Source of the DNA: Candidatus Poribacteria bacterium
Lineage (GTDB): Bacteria > Poribacteria > WGA-4E > WGA-3G
Assembly (NCBI GenBank): GCA_022819945.1
Contig: JAJEGI010000068.1
Span: 1 to 64,000 of the forward strand
Reading direction: 5' to 3'
DNA: 64,000 bases
This document shows, one piece after another, positions 18,374-27,580 of the stretch (positions are counted from its first letter, which is position 1; each line of letters begins with the position of its first letter). A program made the position numbers and the translations under genes. Under the pieces are notes generated by a model. That model was given only the letters and a program-made list of their open reading frames with translations, had not been told where the DNA came from and searched no databases.

Positions 18374-20164
18374 ATGGCAAAAAAACGAGTTGTGGCGATA
18401 GATATCGGCACGTATACAGCGAAAATGGTTCAACTTGAACAGTCATCCTCAGCTTTGCGACTCACTAATGCTGCGGTCGTTACGTATGCTGACAAGGATG
18501 ATAAGCAGCAGGTGGCTGAATCAATAAGACACCTTTGGGCATCCTTAGGGGGTCCCTCACAGAAAGGAAATCTGCTTTCGCTATTTAGTAGGAATGAGTC
18601 CAAGGTTGTTCTCGCGCTGCCAAGGTCTTTGGTAAGCACAAAACGTTTAGCCAACTTACCGCCTGCAACCGATGATCAACTTGAAAATATCGTCACAATA
18701 GCGGCGGAGTCAGAACTCCCTTTTCGGGTTGAGGAAGCAATCTTTACTTACCACGATGTGAGACGAACATCGGATGCCACTTCGGTGGAGTTGATATCCA
18801 CCCGACGCGAGTCAGTCACAAGTTATCTGGATTTCGTTGAACAGATCGGTGTGTCTGCATCTGCAGTTACGCCTTCAATGATCGCTATCGCAAAAACGGC
18901 AGCAGATAGTGGCTGTACAAAACCTACATTCGTTGTTGACATCGGGGCTTCACAAACCGACTTTTGTTTCATTGAGAGCGGTGTTCTACGGTTTTCTCGG
19001 AGCTTCCGTTTAGGTGGTGACAATCTATCTGAGCATATTAGCCAAGCGTTGAATGTTGATACTGAAACAGCAGCAGAGGAAAAACGACAGATTCCGGCGG
19101 ACGAGGCACCAACATCTACATGGACAGCCCAGTTGGTTGGTGAGCTCCAGCGTTCTATTGCTGCTGCGACTGCACATCGAGCATCAGATAGTTTTAGTGC
19201 TGCGGAAGAAGCAGAAGAGATCGATAGCGTTGAGAGCCTCACACTGCCCGAAGCCGAGACTGAACTCTGGTTGTGTGGCGGTGGTGCACGTGTTCCTGGT
19301 CTCGCAGCTGCTTTAGAAGAAGCACTTGACATTCCGACTGCTTCCTGGAATCCACTTCGTGCTGTTGAGCAACAGTCGGATATTAAAATTGAGCCTCAAC
19401 GCGCAGAAGTTAACGCTATACTTGAGGAATGGGGAGATACCCTTGCGGTGCCATTGGGTGTTGGATTTGGTGCTTTAGACGCAACGCTCCAACCCTCCTT
19501 GTTACCAAAAGAGGCTGTTGAGACATTGACGCAAACAACACGGCAACGCCAAATTCTTGCTACCGCAGGGTTGGGTGTTTTGATTGTTGGCGGTATCCTC
19601 TTTGGCGGTTATACGCTTCAACGTTCGCAAAAGCACAGAACGGAAATGGTTGATGCGCGACTCGCAAGTTACACGCAACCGGTGGCAGTCGCGCAAGCGC
19701 AACTTGGACGTGAACTGGCACTCACAGAGATGTTAGCACATAACGTATCGCCGCTTGATATTTTGCATGCCCTCAGTGAGATGTTTCGCGATAGAACACA
19801 AGTCGCTTGGACCAATTTCAATATTATCAATCTTCACGAACCTGAGACAGCGAGAATTACTTTTAATTTGGAGGGTGCGTCCCATAATGCCATTAATACG
19901 CTTTTAGGCGCGCTCAACCGATCTGGGGTCTTTACCAATGTTCGCCCCGGTGATACAACAACCATCACTCAAAATAGAAAACAGATTTTCCAAGTACAGG
20001 TGCGGTGTAATTTAACTGCGTCTGCTGTTCGGGCATTCGCTAAGAAACGCTATCCAATGCCGCAGCCTCAGATTGATGAACCGGCAGGGGATGCAGAATT
20101 ACAACTTGAACCTCCTACGTCTACTCTTGAACTTGAGAATGAGGAAACCGAGAAAGACGAATAA
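18374..20164 (+). CDS. PilM-PilN-like (GspL-type) assembly protein
   Basis: The 596-residue protein starts with an actin-like PilM/GspL domain: VVAIDIGTYTAKMVQLE at the N terminus, then VVDIGASQTDFCFIESG and LWLCGGGARVPGLAAALEEAL. One transmembrane segment lies near residues 394-416 (LATAGLGVLIVGGILFGGY). A periplasmic PilN-like ferredoxin-fold part follows (DILHALSEMFRDRTQVAW). It therefore fills the GspL role, linking GspE to the periplasmic parts, but its cytoplasmic half is closer to PilM. The C-terminal tail is acidic. Confidence 0.82.
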   Translation: MAKKRVVAIDIGTYTAKMVQLEQSSSALRLTNAAVVTYADKDDKQQVAESIRHLWASLGGPSQKGNLLSLFSRNESKVVLALPRSLVSTKRLANLPPATDDQLENIVTIAAESELPFRVEEAIFTYHDVRRTSDATSVELISTRRESVTSYLDFVEQIGVSASAVTPSMIAIAKTAADSGCTKPTFVVDIGASQTDFCFIESGVLRFSRSFRLGGDNLSEHISQALNVDTETAAEEKRQIPADEAPTSTWTAQLVGELQRSIAAATAHRASDSFSAAEEAEEIDSVESLTLPEAETELWLCGGGARVPGLAAALEEALDIPTASWNPLRAVEQQSDIKIEPQRAEVNAILEEWGDTLAVPLGVGFGALDATLQPSLLPKEAVETLTQTTRQRQILATAGLGVLIVGGILFGGYTLQRSQKHRTEMVDARLASYTQPVAVAQAQLGRELALTEMLAHNVSPLDILHALSEMFRDRTQVAWTNFNIINLHEPETARITFNLEGASHNAINTLLGALNRSGVFTNVRPGDTTTITQNRKQIFQVQVRCNLTASAVRAFAKKRYPMPQPQIDEPAGDAELQLEPPTSTLELENEETEKDE

Positions 20165-20272
20165 TATATAAGTTTCGGTCAGTACGGTCTTCAACCGTTT
20201 GCTTGTAAACATAGGCTTCAGATGTCTAACGCTTTAGCCTATACAGATAGGACTTTCATAGAGGATGAATTC

Positions 20273-21547
20273 ATGGAACTGGACCTCCAATTAACACCCA
20301 GGAGCCGAGTTTTACTTGGCGTTTTAGGTGCTGTGCTTCTGGTTCTGATCGCAGTACAGGGTGTCCCTGCCATCTATCGTTTATTTGTAAATCAGGGTGC
20401 CAAAGCTAAACAGGAACAGTTGATGCAAACTGAGAATTTGGTACATGCTGCAGAGGTGCTTAAACCGATTGAGTTCGAGATTTACAAAGCGACTGGATTG
20501 GCACAAAAAGAAGAACAACCAGCGCAAACGAGTGCTCAGGGTATCACAACTCTCTTTGACACTGAACCTCCAGAGACGGTCATTCGGGCACGTGTTGATG
20601 CGCTTATAAAACGTGCTGGTATCCAACAGAATTACCAACTCCTGACGAAACCCGGCACCGGAAAGCAGACCCAAAAATTGACAATACAAAATCGGGAAAG
20701 CCTGGTTCTCTATCTCTATTTTAAACATATAGAAACGGAAGAAGAGGAGCTTGCGGAGATAGAAGCACTGGCGGCTGAAGCCGACACATTCGACATGTTG
20801 ATGGACGCATGGCTGTCAGAAGATACAGATGAAAAGATCGAAGATACAGACGAGGTATCATCTGGTGCAGAACCCTCCACAGAGAAGTCGGAATCTGAGG
20901 ATAAAGCACAGTCGGCGGATTCAAAAGATACTGGGACAGCGTGGAAATTCGCCTCGCTTCCAGACACAATACCTCTCACACACCGGGTTAAACTCGCTGC
21001 ATATATCAAAGATATGGTGATGCAACAGCTCCGGGGCGCAACAGATTTCAGGCAAGGTTTCTTTGAATCTCAAATTCACAGCGTTAAAACTGCTGCGACA
21101 CCCGGTATCTTCGGCATCGGTGCTAAACCCGCTACTGTTGAAATCCAGTTACGAAGAAATAGTGGGCTTTTCAGTATTCTCACCCAAACACAGGATGAAT
21201 ATGCCGAGGAGATACCAGACACTGGTGAACTTCAAGCGGCGTTGGTCAAATACATTGTGGAGATTCAGGCGCAGCGTGCAACCCTTTTGGGGCAGCTCGC
21301 GTTGGCACCATCGACCTATGAGACGCAACTTTACACTGTTGAAATGAAATTCAAAACAGATCTTGAAAAACTTGTTAACTTAAATCATCTTATTGAAACA
21401 GACGCTAAATGGCTAACCGTCCGCGATTTGCGAATCTCGGCTGAGAAGCAAGCATCGCGTTCCGAGGGCCAACGCAGTCGGAATCGCGAGGGAGCTGATG
21501 GGGCGAACTTGAACGTTGATATACTTCTACTCGCTCGAATATTTTAA
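20273..21547 (+). CDS. GspM/PilO-like inner-membrane protein
   Basis: The ATG at 20273 is preferred because GAGGA lies seven bases upstream; an ATG at 20222 is an alternative. The 424-residue product has one N-terminal transmembrane segment (VLLGVLGAVLLVLIAVQGV), then a coiled coil and periplasmic domain as in GspM/PilO. A long acidic Glu/Asp/Ser-rich insert occupies about residues 175-225. Position between the GspL-like gene and gspD supports the assignment; sequence similarity alone would be weak. Confidence 0.65.
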   Translation: MELDLQLTPRSRVLLGVLGAVLLVLIAVQGVPAIYRLFVNQGAKAKQEQLMQTENLVHAAEVLKPIEFEIYKATGLAQKEEQPAQTSAQGITTLFDTEPPETVIRARVDALIKRAGIQQNYQLLTKPGTGKQTQKLTIQNRESLVLYLYFKHIETEEEELAEIEALAAEADTFDMLMDAWLSEDTDEKIEDTDEVSSGAEPSTEKSESEDKAQSADSKDTGTAWKFASLPDTIPLTHRVKLAAYIKDMVMQQLRGATDFRQGFFESQIHSVKTAATPGIFGIGAKPATVEIQLRRNSGLFSILTQTQDEYAEEIPDTGELQAALVKYIVEIQAQRATLLGQLALAPSTYETQLYTVEMKFKTDLEKLVNLNHLIETDAKWLTVRDLRISAEKQASRSEGQRSRNREGADGANLNVDILLLARIF

Positions 21548-21688
21548 CTTTACCGAGACCCGTGGATCGGTTTCACGTCTTAAAAAACTGTCTAAACCTT
21601 GCTGAGGTCTCTCTGTGGCATTCATACTTCAGGAGATTCTCGTGAGGTTTGCAGGAAACTGTGACTAAATCAAAAAGGATCGGATGTT

Positions 21689-24616
21689 ATGCAAGGACGA
21701 AGACTCTTATTTATTTTATTTTTCTGGTTCGGATTACTTATCACCGGGCTTGTTGGGGTGCAAGCGCAGCAACAACAAGCCACCATGCGTGTCGCGCAGA
21801 CCGACGAAGAAGGTCGCGCAATCCGTTTTGATTTTAACTTTACCAGTCAAGAGCTCAAAGGAGTTCTTGAATGGCTTTCGCGAGAAACAGATCTGACTAT
21901 TATCGCGAGTGAAAACGACATTCGAGATAAACAGTTCTCCCTCATTAATCTCACGAATGTGACGATTGAAGAGGTTGTCGAACAAATCAAAACTGTCCTC
22001 ACACAATACGATCTCACCCTCATCCAAACCGATAGCACGCTCTTAGTTACAACCTTCTCGCGTGCTATGCGTACAAAAGGTGTTGTCAAAAGCATTACAC
22101 CGGATCCGAATCTCGTTGATATGACCGATGAGATTCAAACATACATCATTCGATTAACAAACGTCGTTGCCTCCGAACAGTCAGACCGTCTCAAACCACT
22201 GCTCAGTTCACAGGCAAATATTTTCGGTGATACCGCAACAAACTCGCTCGTCATCACCGATGTTTCTTCCAATATACGCCGAATCGTTACAATTTTACAA
22301 GTCGCTGACCAAAGTGAAAGATTTCCATTAAAGATTCTCATTGTCCCACTCAGTTTTGCAGATGCGAATAGTTTGGCACAAGCACTTACAAACATTTTAC
22401 GGGAAGGAGAGGGACGCGACGGTGGGCAACCTGGAAGCGGTGGTACCCGTATTACTGCGGAAGAAGCGAGAACCGCAGCGGAACAGATGAAGGCTGACGG
22501 CACCGGCTACGAAATCCTTGATGGCACTATCAGGATTATTCCTGAAACCAACTCTAACTCACTCGTCCTCAAAGCCTCTGAAGCTAACTTGGTTTTCCTC
22601 CAAGAGATCATCAAGGAACTTGATGTCTCATCCACCTCACAGACCCAGATCCGAACTTTTCGACTCCAATACGCAGCCGCCGAGGATGTCGCAGAAACGC
22701 TCCGGGAGGTACTTACTGGCGAGAGTCAAGACAACCGCCGCAGAATGGACGCTTGGGATCGTGCAAGATTAAGAAGCTGGCAACGCGAACAGGGCATGGA
22801 TCAAGAAGGACTCGTCGGAGTCATCAATGTCTCTTACAATGAGCGACTCAATATTATCGTTGTCTCCTCGGATCCACGTAATTTCTCTATCATTGAAAAG
22901 GTTATCCAAGAACTTGACCAAGCAGAGACCCAAGAAGAGATTAAGCTCTATTTTCTCAAATTTGCGAATGCTGAAACCCTTGTCCCGAATCTGCAGGATC
23001 TTTTTGAAGGCGGCAGTGCCGGACGCGACAGAGATCGTCCCTGGTGGGATCGTAGACGCGAAGAACCCACTGAGGGAGGCGGATTCGGTGTCCAAGGCGA
23101 AGTTCACCTTGTCGCTGATGTACGTCTTAACGCTATTATGATCTCAACGAGTTCACAGAACTTTGAAACGATTGACGCACTCATCGCTAAACTTGATGTC
23201 AACATGCCGGACCAAGAGTGGGGGACCCGCATGTATAAACTCAAATATGCCGATGCTGAAAATATCTCCGCTATCATCAATAACGTCTATCAGGGCAGCT
23301 CCGGAGGCGATAGAGACTTCTTCTTCTTTCTCCCGCGAAGCCAACGCAATCAGACGCAAGGTTCATTAGCGGGCAATGTCACCGCTGAAGCCTATCCTAC
23401 CCTGAATGCTGTGATCATCTCAACGGCTACCCAACGCAACTTTGAACTCATCACAGAGTTTATCGACTCCATGGACACGCCCACGCCAGAGGGGCAAAAA
23501 GAGATTACAAAAACAATTCGGCTTGAGTATGCCCAGGCTACGCAACTTGAACAAGTACTTCAACAGGTTTGGGAAGGTGAGGGAGATGGGGGGTTCAGTT
23601 TTAGGGCATTCTTTGCTTCCGGTGGAAGGCAACAACAGCAAGATATTAACTCCTTGCGTGGAAAAGTTACTATCTTCGCTGATGCTGATACCAACACTTT
23701 GATTGTAACGACGCGGCAGCGTTACCTTCCTGATGTTATAGCACTTATTAAAGAGTTAGATTTTGTGCGAGGGCAGGTCTGGATAGATATTCAAATTCTT
23801 GAAGTCACGCTTGATGAGACCACCAAGCTCGGCATTGAACTCACGGCGCAAGAGAACAAACTCTTCGGCGTATCCCCGGTTCCCGGCAACCCACTTATCG
23901 GTAGCCTTGAGGGACAACTCGGGCTTGAACAAGAGATATCCGGATTTAACATCGGTTTGGCAACCAAAGAATATATGGCACTCTTACATACCCTCATGCG
24001 TGAAAACAAGGTCCAAACGCTCTCAACACCGTCCCTCTTAACACGAGATTCACAAAACGCTACATGGAGTAGTGGTCGCCGTATCCCTTATCTCCAAAGC
24101 GTTGATACCACCAGTATTTTGGGAGAGGCAGTCTCACAACCCCTCTTTAACTACGATTTTATCGATCCACCGGTGGGCATCAATATCGATCTCACCCCTC
24201 AGATCGCTAAATCGCAAGCAGGTGAAGACGGTAAGCGCACCATCGGCTTAGATATTAATAACATCAGTGCCAGCAATTTTATTGAGTTTACTGATTTCAA
24301 TGCACCGATCACGGATGATAACTCCATCAGCGTCTATATTGATGTGGAAGACGGACAACAAATTGTTGTCGGTGGTATCATCCGTAAGAAGCAGAAACAG
24401 GTAGAGAACAAACTCCCGATCTTGGGCGACATTCCGTTGCTCGGTAGGCTTTTTAAAAGCACTGAAACCGCTGTTGAAGATACTGAGATTGTGATTATCA
24501 TTACGCCGCACATCGTTGATATTAAAAATCCTGACGACCTTGAGAAACTCAAGGAGCAAGCGGATAACTGGCAGAGTAACGGGACCATCCAAAAGGAAAC
24601 ACAAACAGACGAATAA
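21689..24616 (+). CDS. gspD: Type II secretion secretin with expanded N-domain array
   Basis: The 975-residue outer-membrane channel has a signal peptide, an N0 domain (about residues 43-125) and six N1-like domains up to about residue 690. Each ends in a pattern such as TNTLIVTTRQRYLPDVIALIKELD. The secretin core spans about residues 693-942. The signature VEDGQQIVVGGIIRKKQ is followed by LPILGDIPLLGRLFKS, as expected. Usual GspD proteins carry N0 plus three such domains and are about 650-750 residues long, so this channel should reach further into the periplasm. It is the last gene of the operon; a strong hairpin follows. Confidence 0.95.
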   Translation: MQGRRLLFILFFWFGLLITGLVGVQAQQQQATMRVAQTDEEGRAIRFDFNFTSQELKGVLEWLSRETDLTIIASENDIRDKQFSLINLTNVTIEEVVEQIKTVLTQYDLTLIQTDSTLLVTTFSRAMRTKGVVKSITPDPNLVDMTDEIQTYIIRLTNVVASEQSDRLKPLLSSQANIFGDTATNSLVITDVSSNIRRIVTILQVADQSERFPLKILIVPLSFADANSLAQALTNILREGEGRDGGQPGSGGTRITAEEARTAAEQMKADGTGYEILDGTIRIIPETNSNSLVLKASEANLVFLQEIIKELDVSSTSQTQIRTFRLQYAAAEDVAETLREVLTGESQDNRRRMDAWDRARLRSWQREQGMDQEGLVGVINVSYNERLNIIVVSSDPRNFSIIEKVIQELDQAETQEEIKLYFLKFANAETLVPNLQDLFEGGSAGRDRDRPWWDRRREEPTEGGGFGVQGEVHLVADVRLNAIMISTSSQNFETIDALIAKLDVNMPDQEWGTRMYKLKYADAENISAIINNVYQGSSGGDRDFFFFLPRSQRNQTQGSLAGNVTAEAYPTLNAVIISTATQRNFELITEFIDSMDTPTPEGQKEITKTIRLEYAQATQLEQVLQQVWEGEGDGGFSFRAFFASGGRQQQQDINSLRGKVTIFADADTNTLIVTTRQRYLPDVIALIKELDFVRGQVWIDIQILEVTLDETTKLGIELTAQENKLFGVSPVPGNPLIGSLEGQLGLEQEISGFNIGLATKEYMALLHTLMRENKVQTLSTPSLLTRDSQNATWSSGRRIPYLQSVDTTSILGEAVSQPLFNYDFIDPPVGINIDLTPQIAKSQAGEDGKRTIGLDINNISASNFIEFTDFNAPITDDNSISVYIDVEDGQQIVVGGIIRKKQKQVENKLPILGDIPLLGRLFKSTETAVEDTEIVIIITPHIVDIKNPDDLEKLKEQADNWQSNGTIQKETQTDE

Positions 24617-24624
24617 ACGTCCAC

Positions 24625-24672
24625 TTGCCTCGTACAAAGTCGAAAAAAACCTATGGACTTTGTACGCTGGCA
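24625..24672 (+). terminator. Long hairpin after gspD
   Basis: CGTACAAAGTC (24631-24641) and GACTTTGTACG (24656-24666) are an exact 11-base inverted repeat, extended by TTGCC/GGCAA outside one mismatch. No immediate T tract follows, though a TTTTTT run occurs about 20 bases on. It probably ends or stabilises the secretion operon transcript. The rest of the 312-base gap to the next gene holds only the promoter at 24865. Confidence 0.55.
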
Positions 24673-24864
24673 ATTCGTAAACCATCCCATTTTTTATCAG
24701 CACATTCAATTCTCCAATAATTTTGATTTTCTGCCTAACGGCTTTTGGCTGTAGGAGCGGGTGTTTTTGCTTGGTATTTCTTCGGACTTCTTGTTACTCG
24801 CGATGCTGCCGCGAAAATGGTCAAAACCGGTAATTGAATGGTTCTGTTTTTTCATAAAAAATTC

Positions 24865-24893
24865 TTGACAAATTTTGATAAATGGAATATTAT
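24865..24893 (+). promoter_or_regulatory. Sigma70 promoter for the secreted protein at 24929
   Basis: TTGACA (24865-24870) and TATTAT (24888-24893) are separated by 17 bases, about 35 bases before the start codon. This indicates separate transcription from the secretion operon. Confidence 0.75.
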
Positions 24894-24928
24894 AAAAATA
24901 AATTCGCATTTAAACAGAGGTGACTACT

Positions 24929-25654
24929 ATGCGAGAAATCGTTATTCTCTGTGTTCTGATTATATCAGCCCTGCTGTTATGTCAGATGAGTTATGCCGAA
25001 CTTCTTGTAGAAGACGATTTTAAGGGTAAACTCAAAGATAAGTACTGGATAGGACAGAAGGAATCTTGGGATATCAAAAACGATCACTTGGAGATCCATC
25101 GTGTCGCAGGTGATGGAAACGGTCCTGAAGATTTTGGATATGGAATAGTGGAATTTGAAGATTTTGGCCTCCGTTTCGATTTTTACCTCTTTAATGATCC
25201 ACAGCCGAGTAAAATGGAACTTCTGTTTCGGGCGAACGATCTGCATTTCTATCAATTGATTGTTACGCCGGCTAATGGATTTGGTCGCCCTAACTCCGCA
25301 CGTTGGTACAAGCGAGAAGGCGAAGATCGAGGCACGTGGAACGAGTACATTGACTTCAGAGATGAATTTCCGATCCCTATTGAAACGAAAGTGTGGTATA
25401 CCCTCGCCCTGCTCGGCGATGGCAGTGATTTTGAACTCTATGTCAAAAAACAGAGGGAGCTCTCGTTTGAAAAGGTTTCAGATTTGAGCGATGTCAAGGA
25501 TCTGCATCCGAAAGGAGTCCTCGGTTTTCACACCAACCAGCTCCAGCACTACTATATTGACAACCTTTACCTTTACGACACGCCGCGTGAGGTGAACCTT
25601 GCTGTTGAACCACACGGCAAACTTGCTGTAACGTGGGCGGCACTGAAACAGTAG
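24929..25654 (+). CDS. Secreted jelly-roll (LamG-like) protein with TTWG-type tail
   Basis: The ATG at 24929 follows AGAGGTG at a good distance and opens a signal peptide (IVILCVLIISALLLCQMSYA). The 241-residue product has a concanavalin-like pattern: VEDDFKGKLKDKYW, then WDIKNDHLEIH and YYIDNLYLYD, as in secreted sugar-binding or glycosidase-like domains. The tail reads HGKLAVTWAALKQ, matching the shared C-terminal motif with Ala replacing Gly. It has its own promoter directly after the secretion operon. Catalytic function cannot be assigned. Confidence 0.7.
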   Translation: MREIVILCVLIISALLLCQMSYAELLVEDDFKGKLKDKYWIGQKESWDIKNDHLEIHRVAGDGNGPEDFGYGIVEFEDFGLRFDFYLFNDPQPSKMELLFRANDLHFYQLIVTPANGFGRPNSARWYKREGEDRGTWNEYIDFRDEFPIPIETKVWYTLALLGDGSDFELYVKKQRELSFEKVSDLSDVKDLHPKGVLGFHTNQLQHYYIDNLYLYDTPREVNLAVEPHGKLAVTWAALKQ

Positions 25655-25793
25655 CCTTTCCAGATTTGAAAAGTTTATCAGTAAATCTTTGTAATTTCTC
25701 AGTAGAGTTATTGCGTTTGCCAATTATTTTTAATATTTTGGGAATTTGCCTTAATAGAAGCCATTTCTGATTGCAATTTTCCCAAAAAAGTAA

Positions 25794-25823
25794 TTGACTT
25801 CAATTTGCTTTTTAAGGTATATT
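25794..25823 (+). promoter_or_regulatory. Sigma70 promoter for the secreted protein at 25912
   Basis: TTGACT and TATATT are separated by 18 bases, about 80 bases before the start codon. Confidence 0.65.
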
Positions 25824-25911
25824 TGTGTTAAATGTATTGGGATGGTATTTTAACGTGCCATTCAAAAATAACTAACGTATTGATGGCAACGAAAAAGGAG
25901 ATATGCACATC

Positions 25912-26781
25912 ATGAGAAAAACTTATTTTGTTATAGCTGTCTTGGCACTATTCGGCTTTGTAACTATGGTTTCAGCCAACGATTTGGCGTTTTATTCAGG
26001 GCCCACCAATCCGGGTTGGATTTCTGATGCTGCTGTCGCAGCAAACGTTAAAATCATTAAAGATGATCCGGGGATCAAAGGTCTATTTGAAAACATTGAC
26101 GATTTTGGAGATGGCGACGAGGTCGGTGACAATTCCCCTCTCGCTAAGTGGGCCAAGGAACATACCGGTAACGGGCAACAAGATGTCATTATTCTGGCGT
26201 GTGGAACGTGTCCAAGCGGACTTTATGAGTTCCCAAATAAAGATCCGGACGGTTCTAATGTTGAGAACTTTGTTGAAGCCGGTAATATCGTCATTAACGT
26301 CGCGGACTGGATCTTCTATATGAGTTACGAAGGTGGTGTCCGTAGTCCGAATAACGGTCCTGCAGGTGCTGCGAATGTCTTTGATATTGACGGACTTAGT
26401 TTCGGGGCTCGCGTGGGTGCTATGAAACCGACAGAGATCGGGAAAAGAATTATTCCGTCAATGAAGAACTTCAACTCTGATCGTCCCTGGCACGTAGAGC
26501 AGTTTGATGGCTCTGATTGGGATCTCGTCATTTTCGCGGAAGCTGACAAAAATAACGCCGATCCCGCAGTCGCTATTAGCAAGTCTCCGGGTGAAGATGG
26601 AACCGGTATGATTGCCGCCATGTGGCAGTCCGCCAGACCCGAATGGCCCGACAAACCCGACATTCGTGGTATCGGTGTTGTCGAATTCGTCAACAACTGG
26701 CTCGCAGAAGAAGCCGAATTTAATGTTGAAGCCAAGAACAAATTAGCGACAACTTGGGGTTCAATCAAGCAGACTCGCTAA
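25912..26781 (+). CDS. Secreted protein with TTWG-type tail, possibly GATase1/ThuA-like
   Basis: Two ATGs are possible (25903 and 25912). The second is favoured because GGAG is only two bases from the first and 11 from the second. The 289-residue product has a signal peptide ending near MVSAND. The core (VIILACGTCPSGLYEF then FVEAGNIVINVADW) resembles a flavodoxin-like ThuA/glutamine-amidotransferase fold, with a Cys in the strand-turn region. This is a tentative reading. The tail NKLATTWGSIKQTR is the clearest example of the shared C-terminal motif. It is followed by a hairpin with a T run. Confidence 0.65.
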   Translation: MRKTYFVIAVLALFGFVTMVSANDLAFYSGPTNPGWISDAAVAANVKIIKDDPGIKGLFENIDDFGDGDEVGDNSPLAKWAKEHTGNGQQDVIILACGTCPSGLYEFPNKDPDGSNVENFVEAGNIVINVADWIFYMSYEGGVRSPNNGPAGAANVFDIDGLSFGARVGAMKPTEIGKRIIPSMKNFNSDRPWHVEQFDGSDWDLVIFAEADKNNADPAVAISKSPGEDGTGMIAAMWQSARPEWPDKPDIRGIGVVEFVNNWLAEEAEFNVEAKNKLATTWGSIKQTR

Positions 26782-26834
26782 TTTCGCAAGTTTTGTTGTC
26801 GGAATAGCGATCAGTTATCCTCATATTTTCATAT

Positions 26835-26886
26835 AGGGAATTTCTGCTCTGTCATCCAAGATAGCGGCGGCGGTTCCCTTTTTTAT
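26835..26886 (+). terminator. Likely terminator after the secreted protein gene
   Basis: AGGGAA (26835-26840) pairs with TTCCCT (26874-26879), and a run of T follows immediately. The intervening 33 bases can form weaker inner pairs. It lies between convergent genes. Confidence 0.5.
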
Positions 26887-26890
26887 CTTC

Positions 26891-27580
26891 CTATCGGATA
26901 TGTCGGTAAAGTTTAGCGAGTTGCACCGGTGAGAATTTCAGAAAGTAGAGCAGTGTTATCAACCAATTGTTTATTGTGGTGCGGACAATTCCCTTCGTCT
27001 CCCATCGCCGGGCAGAGATGTGGATGTGAGGGGTAACCAGCGTCGTTTTGCCGAGACGACGTAACGCTTTTGAAAATTCCATCTCCTCCAGAATTGGCAC
27101 CTCAGGAAAACCACCAATTTTCTTAAAATCTGCGCGCGATAAAAAGATACCGCTATCTCCATAAAATACTTTTAGATATTTCCCACGAATGTTCCCTGCG
27201 CTCTCAATGGCTCGGTAGAGAATATTTTTCCCGTCAATTTTCTGTCGAAACCCACCGCCAACGTATCCTGAAGTGATTGCTGTTTCTACCGCTGCCAATG
27301 CGCCCGGTTCAAGCCAAACGTCGGCGTGTAAGAAGATAAGAATATTGCCTGACGCAGCCGCTGCGCCGGCATTTAACTGCTTAGAACGTCCGCGTTCTGA
27401 TGTAAGCACCTTCCCGTACTTCTCCGCAATGTGAGTGGAACCATCGGTACTGCCCCCGTCTACAATGATAAGTTCGTGGTGTCCAAGTTCGGAGTGAAGT
27501 CCGGAAAGTGCCTGCTCCAGAATCTTTGCTTCGTTCAGCACTGGGATAATGATTGATATTTTATCCAGCGTCGGTATCAT
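26891..27580 (-). CDS. Family 2 glycosyltransferase (TIGR04283-like)
   Basis: The 229-residue protein opens with ISIIIPVLNEAKILEQAL. It contains the nucleotide-binding VDGGSTDGS, the NAGAAAASGNILIFLHAD segment (DxD-like position) and LEEMEFSKALRRLG. This matches the short family-2 glycosyltransferases of the TIGR04283 type. A C-terminal hydrophobic stretch (NWLITLLYFLKF) may associate with the membrane. The gene overlaps the end of the upstream cyclase-like gene by 20 bases, so the two are translated from one transcript. The acceptor is unknown; a lipid made by the cyclase is possible. Confidence 0.8.
   Translation of the reverse strand: MIPTLDKISIIIPVLNEAKILEQALSGLHSELGHHELIIVDGGSTDGSTHIAEKYGKVLTSERGRSKQLNAGAAAASGNILIFLHADVWLEPGALAAVETAITSGYVGGGFRQKIDGKNILYRAIESAGNIRGKYLKVFYGDSGIFLSRADFKKIGGFPEVPILEEMEFSKALRRLGKTTLVTPHIHISARRWETKGIVRTTINNWLITLLYFLKFSPVQLAKLYRHIR

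Noticed and set aside
18823..19332. 169-codon antisense frame opposite the PilM/GspL-like gene
   Set aside because: Biased Ala/Ser composition and no domain; the sense strand explains the open frame.
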